Shown: one piece after another, positions 1-4,603 of the stretch
Position numbering within the stretch: the first letter of the stretch is position 1
Layout: each line of letters starts with the position of its first letter
NCBI GenBank assembly: GCA_946886875.1
Contig: CAMPJN010000257.1
Coordinates: 1 to 5,809 of the forward strand
From: an uncultured Pseudomonas sp.
GTDB taxonomy: Bacteria; Pseudomonadota; Gammaproteobacteria; Pseudomonadales; Pseudomonadaceae
DNA length: 5,809 bases
Direction of reading: 5' to 3'
The notes under the pieces: generated by a model
Database searches by the model: none
What the model was told of the DNA's origin: nothing
What the model saw: only the letters and a program-made list of their open reading frames with translations
Program-made: the position numbers and the translations under genes

Positions 1-126
1 TTGGCGCAGAACAAGGCACTAGGAGTGAAGTTTGGCCATTCCAAATGAGCGACGAGAAACGCGGCGCAACAACGAAAGGGTCTCCTACCCCTGGGTTGCG
101 CGGCCAACTGTCAGCAGAGCCTATAT
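1..126. other. Non-coding leader upstream of ntrB with two inverted repeats
   Basis: I see no gene here. Two small inverted repeats are visible: TTTGG (31-35) with CCAAA (41-45) around a 5-nt loop, and GCGCAAC (64-70) with GTTGCGC (95-101). The second encloses a nested GGGT (78-81) and ACCC (87-90). These could form a structured 5' leader for ntrB mRNA or belong to an intergenic repeat; the sequence does not decide. No sigma-54 promoter with correct GG-N10-GC spacing and no NtrC site of the GCACCA-N3-TGGTGC type is present, so the promoter for ntrB is probably further upstream, possibly shared with a preceding gene. Confidence 0.35.
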
Positions 127-1212
127 ATGACCATCAACGACGCACTGCACCGCCTGCTACTGGATAACCTGACCACCGCGACCCTGCTGCTCAACGCCGA
201 CCTGCGCCTCGAGTACATGAACCCCGCCGCGGAGATGTTGCTGGCCGTCAGCGGTCAACGCAGCCACGGGCAATTTATCAGCGAGCTGTTTACCGAATCG
301 GCCGAAGCCTTGAGCGCCCTGCGCCAGGCGGTCGAAGAGGCTCACCCGTTCAACAAGCGCGAAGCCGTGCTCACCGCCGTAACCGGGCAAACCCTGACCG
401 TCGACTACGCGGTAACGCCGATCATCAACCGCGGCGCCACCCTGCTGCTGCTCGAAGTGCACCCGCGCGACCGTCTGCTGCGCATCACCAAGGAAGAAGC
501 CCAGCTGTCCAAGCAGGAAACCACCAAAATGCTGGTGCGCGGCCTGGCTCATGAGATCAAGAACCCGCTCGGCGGCATTCGCGGCGCGGCGCAGCTGCTG
601 GCCCGCGAACTGCCCGAGGAAAGCCTCAAGGACTACACCAATGTGATCATCGAGGAGGCCGACCGTTTGAGAAATCTGGTCGACCGCATGCTCGGCTCGA
701 ACAAGCTACCGTCTCTGGCGCTGACCAACGTGCATGAAGTGCTGGAGCGGGTCGGCAGCCTGGTCGAAGCGGAGAGCCAGGGCAGCATCACCCTGGTGCG
801 CGATTACGACCCGAGCATCCCCGACCTGATGATCGACCGCGAGCAGATGATCCAGGCGGTGCTGAATATAGTGCGCAACGCCATGCAGGCGATCGGCGGG
901 CAGAACGAACTGCGCCTGGGCCGCATCACCCTGCGCACCCGCACGCTGCGCCAGTTCACCATCGGCCATTGCCGTCATCGTCTGGTGACCCGCGTGGAGA
1001 TCATCGACAACGGCCCCGGCATCCCCGCCGAGCTGCAGGAAACCATCTTCTACCCCATGGTCAGCGGGCGTGCCGACGGCACCGGCCTCGGTCTGGCCAT
1101 CACCCAGAACATCATTAGTCAGCACCAGGGTCTGATCGAATGCGAAAGCCATCCGGGCCACACCGTGTTCTCGATCTTTCTGCCGCTGGAGCAAGGAGTA
1201 ACTCCGTCATGA
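127..1212 (+). CDS. ntrB: Nitrogen regulation sensor histidine kinase NtrB (GlnL/NRII)
   Basis: This cytoplasmic sensor kinase/phosphatase phosphorylates NtrC under nitrogen limitation and dephosphorylates it when PII (GlnB/GlnK) signals sufficiency. The 361-residue length is normal for the family. Residues 1 to about 115 form a PAS-like sensor region (LLNADLRLEYMNPAAEMLL). The H-box is LAHEIKNPLGGIRGA, with His142 as the predicted phospho-acceptor. The ATPase domain shows an N-box (NIVRNAMQAI, 247-256), a G1 box (DNGPGIP, 294-300) and a G2 box (GTGLGLAI, 318-325). No signal peptide or membrane segment is seen, as expected for NtrB. ATG 127 is chosen because MTINDALHRLLLDNL resembles Pseudomonas NtrB N-termini; the upstream Shine-Dalgarno sequence (AGCAGAG, about 113-119) is weak. 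The TGA overlaps the ATG of ntrC, which implies coupled translation. All catalytic boxes are intact. Confidence 0.97.
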   Translation: MTINDALHRLLLDNLTTATLLLNADLRLEYMNPAAEMLLAVSGQRSHGQFISELFTESAEALSALRQAVEEAHPFNKREAVLTAVTGQTLTVDYAVTPIINRGATLLLLEVHPRDRLLRITKEEAQLSKQETTKMLVRGLAHEIKNPLGGIRGAAQLLARELPEESLKDYTNVIIEEADRLRNLVDRMLGSNKLPSLALTNVHEVLERVGSLVEAESQGSITLVRDYDPSIPDLMIDREQMIQAVLNIVRNAMQAIGGQNELRLGRITLRTRTLRQFTIGHCRHRLVTRVEIIDNGPGIPAELQETIFYPMVSGRADGTGLGLAITQNIISQHQGLIECESHPGHTVFSIFLPLEQGVTPS

Positions 1213-2645
1213 GTCGCAGTGAAACCGTATGGATCGTCGACGACGACCGTTCCATCCGCTGGGTGCTGGAAAAAGCCCTGCAGCAGGAAGGCATGACCAC
1301 CCAGAGCTTCGACAGCGCCGACGGCGTACTCAGCCGCCTGCACCGCCAGCAGCCGGACGTGATCATCTCCGATATCCGCATGCCCGGCGCCAGCGGCCTG
1401 GACCTGCTCGCGCAAATCCGCGAACTGCACCCGCGCCTGCCGGTGATCATCATGACCGCGCATTCCGACCTGGACAGCGCAGTGGCTTCCTATCAGGGCG
1501 GCGCTTTCGAATACCTGCCCAAGCCGTTCGACGTCGACGAAGCGGTGTCGCTGGTCAAGCGCGCCAACCAGCACGCCCAGGAGCAGCAGAATCTGGCCGA
1601 GCCGGCAGCGCTGGCCAACACCCCGGAAATCATCGGCGAAGCGCCAGCGATGCAGGAAGTGTTTCGCGCCATCGGCCGCCTCAGCCACTCCAATATCACG
1701 GTATTGATCAACGGCGAATCCGGCACCGGCAAGGAGTTGGTGGCCCATGCCCTGCACCGTCACAGCCCGCGTGCCGCCTCGCCCTTTATCGCCCTGAACA
1801 TGGCGGCGATCCCCAAGGACTTGATGGAATCCGAGCTGTTCGGCCATGAGAAAGGCGCCTTCACCGGGGCCGCCAACCAGCGTCGCGGACGCTTCGAACA
1901 GGCCGACGGCGGCACCCTGTTTCTCGACGAAATCGGCGACATGCCGGCGGATACGCAAACCCGTCTGCTGCGCGTACTGGCCGACGGCGAGTTCTATCGG
2001 GTCGGCGGCCACACACCGGTGAAGGTCGATGTACGCATCATCGCTGCCACCCACCAGAACCTGGAAACCCTGGTACAGGGCGGCAAGTTCCGCGAAGACC
2101 TGTTCCATCGCCTCAATGTGATCCGCATCCATATTCCACGGTTGTCCGATCGTCGCGAAGATATCCCCACCCTGGCCCGCCACTTCCTCAGCCGCGCCGC
2201 CCTGGAGCTGGCCGTCGAGCCCAAGCTGCTGAAAAGCGAAACCGAGGATTACCTGCGCAACCTGCCGTGGCCGGGCAACGTACGCCAGTTGGAGAACACC
2301 TGCCGCTGGATCACCGTAATGGCCTCCGGCCGCGAAGTGCATGTCGACGACCTGCCGCCCGAATTGCTCAGCCAGCCGCAGGAAAGCGCGCCGGTGAGCA
2401 ACTGGGAGCAGGCCCTGCGCCAATGGGCCGATCAGGCCCTGGCCCGCGGCCAGTCGAACCTGCTCGACAGCGCAGTGCCGGCGTTCGAGCGGATCATGAT
2501 CGAAACCGCACTCAAACACACCGCCGGCCGCCGCCGCGACGCCGCCTTGCTGCTCGGCTGGGGCCGCAATACCCTGACGCGCAAGATCAAGGAACTCGAT
2601 ATGAACGTCGGCGGTGGGGATGACGACGAGGGCGAAGACAGCTGA
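1209..2645 (+). CDS. ntrC: Nitrogen regulation response regulator NtrC (sigma-54 activator, NRI)
   Basis: When phosphorylated by NtrB, this protein oligomerises at enhancers and uses ATP to open sigma-54 promoters of nitrogen-assimilation genes. It has 478 residues. The receiver domain (about 5-120) has acidic residues D11/D12, phospho-acceptor D55 (VIISDIRMPG), T83 and K105. The AAA+ domain (about 140-380) has Walker A GESGTGKE (169-176), the sigma-54-contacting GAFTGA loop (216-221), Walker B GGTLFLDEIG (234-243), the REDLFHRL segment with a probable arginine finger at R301, and WPGNVRQLEN (354-363). A Fis-type helix-turn-helix lies at about 441-463, followed by an acidic glycine/aspartate tail. 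The start at ATG 1209 overlaps the ntrB stop as ATGA, with AAGGAG at 1193-1198. An in-frame ATG at 1140 is rejected: it would add 23 residues encoded within ntrB and not typical of NtrC. All functional motifs are intact. Confidence 0.98.
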   Translation: MSRSETVWIVDDDRSIRWVLEKALQQEGMTTQSFDSADGVLSRLHRQQPDVIISDIRMPGASGLDLLAQIRELHPRLPVIIMTAHSDLDSAVASYQGGAFEYLPKPFDVDEAVSLVKRANQHAQEQQNLAEPAALANTPEIIGEAPAMQEVFRAIGRLSHSNITVLINGESGTGKELVAHALHRHSPRAASPFIALNMAAIPKDLMESELFGHEKGAFTGAANQRRGRFEQADGGTLFLDEIGDMPADTQTRLLRVLADGEFYRVGGHTPVKVDVRIIAATHQNLETLVQGGKFREDLFHRLNVIRIHIPRLSDRREDIPTLARHFLSRAALELAVEPKLLKSETEDYLRNLPWPGNVRQLENTCRWITVMASGREVHVDDLPPELLSQPQESAPVSNWEQALRQWADQALARGQSNLLDSAVPAFERIMIETALKHTAGRRRDAALLLGWGRNTLTRKIKELDMNVGGGDDDEGEDS

Positions 2646-2758
2646 TAGCCCGCTAAGCCCCCAGTGCAATCCGGGTGCAACTTTCCGCCATTGCCCTAAC
2701 GTCTACCGTTCATGCCCAGAACCGCATGGTCCCGAGGCTGTAGCGGCTATTCACAGGT

Positions 2759-2789
2759 CCGAACGGCAGGCAGCTAAGCTGCCGTTCGG
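2759..2789. repeat. Perfect 11-bp-stem hairpin downstream of ntrC
   Basis: CCGAACGGCAG (2759-2769) is exactly complementary to CTGCCGTTCGG (2779-2789), with a 9-nt loop. A shifted alternative fold, GGCAGC (2769-2774) with GCTGCC (2778-2783), is also possible. It lies 113 bp after the ntrC stop and 90 bp before the next start. It is strong enough to act as a transcription terminator or mRNA-stabilising structure for ntrBC, but no T-run follows on the + strand and no A-run precedes it. A canonical intrinsic terminator is therefore not shown, and it may be an isolated copy of a repeat. Confidence 0.6.
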
Positions 2790-2797
2790 CACTTGCT

Positions 2798-2845
2798 TGC
2801 GAACCATTCGCAGCAATGCCTATCCAACTGGAATAGCTGTATTCC
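2798..2845. promoter_or_regulatory. Two short palindromes just upstream of the small gene (possible operator)
   Basis: GGAATA (2830-2835) and TATTCC (2840-2845) form a perfect inverted repeat around GCTG, 34 bp before the ATG at 2880. A second one, TGCGAA (2798-2803) and TTCGCA (2807-2812), lies just upstream around CCA. Their position ahead of the small gene fits an operator or a leader hairpin. A poor promoter-like pair (TTGCGA at 2798, TATCCA at 2821, 17 bp apart) overlaps them. I do not recognise the palindrome as the site of a known regulator. Confidence 0.25.
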
Positions 2846-2879
2846 TCCTCCCTTCATGCATTCGCAAGGATGGCCGGTC

Positions 2880-3158
2880 ATGACCGCTAAAGAACAGCAG
2901 CTCAGCGAACTTCTCGCATTGTCCTCGCGCAGCATCACCCATCTGACCGCGGCTATCACTTCGATGTCGTTCGATCTGTTGCGCAGCCCCGAGCCGAGCA
3001 CGCGTGCAGCGGGCTCGCGGATGATCGCTAGAATGGAGGCCGTGAGTAAGGAACTCGATCAGCAATGGATGTTGATCGGCGATCTGGCCGGGGTGCAGCC
3101 ACAGTTACGCGCCGACGCGATGATTGAAGAGGTGCATTTGCGTTCGGTGAGCCCGTAA
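2880..3158 (+). CDS. Hypothetical small protein, 92 residues
   Basis: I do not recognise this gene. The start is ATG 2880, chosen because AAGGA (2866-2870) sits 9 nt upstream; a longer reading from 2793 lacks such a site and would begin with an atypical Cys/Pro-rich stretch. The product (MTAKEQQLSELLALSS...) is probably largely alpha-helical: an amphipathic Leu/Ser/Thr-rich N-terminal half (about 1-35), a short turn with prolines (RSPEPS, 35-40), then a second helical stretch rich in charged residues (about 45-85). It has no cysteine, no signal peptide and no clear membrane segment, so it is likely cytoplasmic. Possible upstream palindromes are described separately. The TAA stop is 28 bp from the insertion sequence, so the reading frame is not disrupted. 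Coding status rests on the ribosome binding site and reading frame, without homology support. Confidence 0.62.
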   Translation: MTAKEQQLSELLALSSRSITHLTAAITSMSFDLLRSPEPSTRAAGSRMIARMEAVSKELDQQWMLIGDLAGVQPQLRADAMIEEVHLRSVSP

Positions 3159-3186
3159 GTCCTGCACTGGGCTGACGACTCCGTGT

Positions 3187-3195
3187 AGATACCGT
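3187..3195 (-). other. IS right end with CT core dinucleotide
   Basis: In transposase orientation the right end is ACGGTATCT, 9 bp beyond the transposase stop codon. The 10-nt string TAGATACCGT (3186-3195, + strand) recurs exactly at 4259-4268 in the predicted donor loop of the bridge RNA, as expected for a left donor guide. The terminal CT is the proposed core. Confidence 0.75.
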
Positions 3196-3203
3196 CTTGT
3201 TTT

Positions 3204-4175
3204 TCAGTGCGCAAGAGCCTTTTCGAGATCAAATGGCTCGCCCGATTTGAGCACCCCATAGGCGATGTGGAGCAGTTTGCGCATCGCCGCACAGACGATT
3301 TGCTTGCCGGCCTTTCCGCGGGCTTGCAGGCGCTCCTTCAGGGCTTTGATCGCCGGGTTGTGGATCATCGCTGCGACCGCAGGCATGTACATTCCTGCGC
3401 GTAGGCGGGAGGAACCCGTGCGCGAGATAACCACATGGCCTTTGTGTTTGCCGGAGTCCTGCAGCTTCGGATTCAACCCGGCAAACGCGGTGATCGCCCG
3501 AGCACTCTTGAACCCCAAGGGATTGCCCAACTCGGCCAGTAACAAAGCCGCCGTCTTGTCGCCGATACCGTCGATGCTGACCAGTAGATCGCGCTTGCTG
3601 CGCAAGTCCGGATCGTTGTCGATATGGTCCTGGATTGCTTTCAGGGTATCGGCAATCTGCTCTTGGACATGCTGCAGCACTGAACGGATGGAGTCCTGAA
3701 CGCTGGCGTGCGAAACATCCAGGCGATTGAGTTCCATCTGCTCGATCTCCTTGAGGTCGTCCAGCCGCCGCACCAGCGCCCGCAACCGACGCACGGCCTG
3801 CGGTTCGGGTTGCCAGGCACGCAGCTTGTCCATGTGCCGCCGGCCATAGTCGGCAATCAACTTGGCGTCGACACGATCGGTCTTGACCCGCTGTAACTGG
3901 CTCTGGGCGTAGCTTGCGATCTGCGCAGGATTCATGACGCACACGCGATAACCCAAGTGATGCAGGTACTCCGCCAAGGCCTCGTGGTAGACCCCGGTAG
4001 CTTCCATTACGATCCAGGCGCCTGGCTCAGCGTATTTGACCAGCCACTGCTGGAGCACCTGAAACCCCGCCGCCTGGTTGGCCAACTTGCTTTTGGTGCG
4101 GTACTTACCATTGGCCTGCAGGGTAGCGATATCGAAGCTGTGCTTGGCGATGTCGATGCCAACGATACTGGACAT
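3204..4175 (-). CDS. IS110-family transposase (DEDD recombinase with serine motif)
   Basis: The 323-residue protein is the RNA-guided recombinase of the element and is close to the usual IS110/IS621 length. The N-terminal RuvC-like DEDD domain shows D8 (VGIDIAK), E58 (IVMEATGVYHEAL) and D100/D103 (KTDRVDAKLIADY), all four acidic residues present. A predicted coiled-coil stretch (about 125-185) follows. The C-terminal Transposase_20 region begins near SIDGIGDKTAALLLAELG (200-217, a helix-hairpin-helix-like segment). It continues through AFAGLNPKLQDSG to the conserved serine motif VISRTGSSRLRAGMYMPA (249-266), which holds the probable nucleophilic serine; I cannot say which of S251, S255 and S256 it is. 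The start ATG (4173-4175) has GAAGGAG about 5 nt upstream, and the stop is TGA at 3204-3206. No frameshift or truncation is seen. Confidence 0.96.
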   Translation of the reverse strand: MSSIVGIDIAKHSFDIATLQANGKYRTKSKLANQAAGFQVLQQWLVKYAEPGAWIVMEATGVYHEALAEYLHHLGYRVCVMNPAQIASYAQSQLQRVKTDRVDAKLIADYGRRHMDKLRAWQPEPQAVRRLRALVRRLDDLKEIEQMELNRLDVSHASVQDSIRSVLQHVQEQIADTLKAIQDHIDNDPDLRSKRDLLVSIDGIGDKTAALLLAELGNPLGFKSARAITAFAGLNPKLQDSGKHKGHVVISRTGSSRLRAGMYMPAVAAMIHNPAIKALKERLQARGKAGKQIVCAAMRKLLHIAYGVLKSGEPFDLEKALAH

Positions 4176-4207
4176 AAGTTCTCCTTCATCGATTACTGAC
4201 GATCATC

Positions 4208-4375
4208 ACTGCACTCTGTCCAACCTTGTGAATGCGAGCTCTTACCTGGGGTAGGCCCTAGATACCGTTCGAACGTTACGAGTGAGTGTGGAGGGCCGGA
4301 GCACTATCTACGAAACAGGCTCGAGGCCTGAGGGTGGGTACGTCTTCCTGGCCCTCCCCCGATGATCAGTCGGGG
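4208..4375 (-). ncRNA. Predicted IS110 bridge RNA (target loop and donor loop)
   Basis: This lies in the 5' non-coding region of the IS, where IS110-group elements encode the bridge RNA that links donor and target DNA to the recombinase. Read in transposase orientation it folds in three parts. The 5' hairpin is CCCCGA/TCGGGG (4357-4375). The target loop is closed by GAGGGCC-A-GGA with TCC-GGCCCTC (4346-4356 with 4291-4300; one bulge) and contains an inner hairpin CAGGC/GCCTG (4316-4330). The donor loop is closed by ACTCACTC with GAGTG-C-AGT (4280-4287 with 4208-4216; one bulge). Guides are LTG at 4331-4341, RTG at 4308-4315, LDG at 4259-4268 and RDG at 4224-4229. The donor guides match the two IS ends and the left target guide matches the flank. 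The folded span of 168 nt is near the size known for IS621. Exact ends are not determined. Confidence 0.82.
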
Positions 4376-4406
4376 ACTATCGTCTCTTTGGGAGGCGTTA
4401 GTCGAG

Positions 4407-4413
4407 ATACAAG
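4407..4413 (-). other. IS left end with CT core dinucleotide
   Basis: In transposase orientation the left end reads CTTGTAT, with the CT core at 4412-4413. The string CCTTGT (4224-4229, + strand) in the predicted donor loop is the reverse complement of ACAAGG (4409-4414), as expected for a right donor guide pairing across the core. Confidence 0.7.
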
Positions 4414-4508
4414 GGTGGGTGCAACCCGCCGCCGCGCAGCATGGCGGTCAATCCGCGATGTGGCATTGACGGATGTGGCATTGACGTCTGGCGGGTTGCA
4501 CCCGCCCT
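4412..4508. repeat. Palindromic intergenic repeat element, with the IS inserted at its left edge
   Basis: The left arm AGGGTGGGTGCAACCCGCC (4412-4430) and the right arm (4490-4508) are inverted complements at 18 of 19 positions; the single difference still allows a G-T pair. The arms enclose about 60 bp that includes a tandem duplication. It resembles, from memory, dispersed GTAGGGTGGGTGCAACCCGCC-type elements in Pseudomonas intergenic regions. The left arm begins exactly at the IS core dinucleotide; before insertion it would have continued into CCGTGT (3181-3186). Transcribed, it could form a long hairpin downstream of the esterase gene. Confidence 0.8.
4457..4486 (+). repeat. Perfect 15-bp tandem duplication
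   Basis: GATGTGGCATTGACG occurs twice, head to tail, at 4457-4471 and 4472-4486, in the loop of the palindromic element. A partly complementary stretch, GGTCAATCCGC (4446-4456), lies just before it. A recent slippage duplication in a non-coding repeat is the simplest reading. Confidence 0.9.
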
Positions 4509-4522
4509 GTGTGGCTTCCCCT

Positions 4523-4550
4523 GTTGGGCTTCGCTGCGCTCAGCGCCAAC
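4523..4550. repeat. Second palindromic repeat element (hairpin ending in CCTACGA)
   Basis: GTTGG (4523-4527) pairs with CCAAC (4546-4550), and GCTG (4533-4536) pairs with CAGC (4541-4544) around a CGCT loop. The sequence GTTGGGCTTCGCTGCGCTCA is, from memory, characteristic of dispersed palindromic elements in Pseudomonas. It is followed by CTACGA (4551-4556), the same hexamer present in the right target guide of the IS bridge RNA. It lies downstream of the esterase gene's stop codon and could act as an mRNA 3' structure. The T-run at 4580-4586 is on the wrong side to make it an intrinsic terminator for that gene. Confidence 0.65.
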
Positions 4551-4603
4551 CTACGAGTACCCCCTAGGTTGATCATTCCTTTTTTTCGTAATTGTCCGCA
4601 TTG

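Larger units (their letters stand above)
3187..4411 (-). mobile_element. Complete IS110-family insertion sequence (IS621-like group)
   Basis: The element is about 1.2 kb, with a single transposase gene and a long non-coding region upstream of it. Boundaries come from the sequence. In transposase orientation the right end reads ACGGTATCT, with CT at 3187-3188 (AG on +). The left end reads CTTGTAT, with CT at 4412-4413. This shared dinucleotide is the recombination core. One core copy is counted inside the span, giving 1225 bp. There are no terminal inverted repeats and no longer target duplication, as is usual for IS110. Both ends are matched by guide-like segments in the upstream non-coding region. 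From memory, the predicted circular junction (ACGGTATCTTGTAT) closely resembles the IS621 donor junction. All parts appear intact, so the copy may be active. Confidence 0.85.

Noticed and set aside
1..50. Sigma-54 promoter upstream of ntrB
   Set aside because: GG at 3-4 and 34-35 have no GC at the required 10-nt spacing.
1140..1208. In-frame upstream ATG that would lengthen NtrC by 23 residues
   Set aside because: The extension lies inside ntrB and does not resemble NtrC; ATG 1209 has AAGGAG upstream and the usual ATGA coupling.
1119..2669. 516-codon open frame antisense to ntrC
   Set aside because: It mirrors ntrC codon structure in GC-rich DNA; the sense strand has all NtrC motifs.
2793..2879. 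Earlier start for the small gene
   Set aside because: There is no Shine-Dalgarno sequence at 2793 and the added residues are atypical, whereas AAGGA precedes ATG 2880.
4266..4275. Palindrome CGTTCGAACG as a separate operator
   Set aside because: It lies inside the donor loop beside the left donor guide and is better explained as part of the bridge RNA.
4457..4486. CRISPR-like repeat
   Set aside because: Only two 15-bp units lie directly in tandem with no spacer.
4286..4567. 93-codon + strand open frame over the IS left end and repeats
   Set aside because: It covers the predicted bridge RNA and palindromic repeats and crosses the IS boundary; the translation has no recognisable domain.
4580..4586. 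T-run as intrinsic terminator of the esterase gene
   Set aside because: The Ts are on the + strand and would be As in the esterase transcript; no adjoining stem precedes the run on +.
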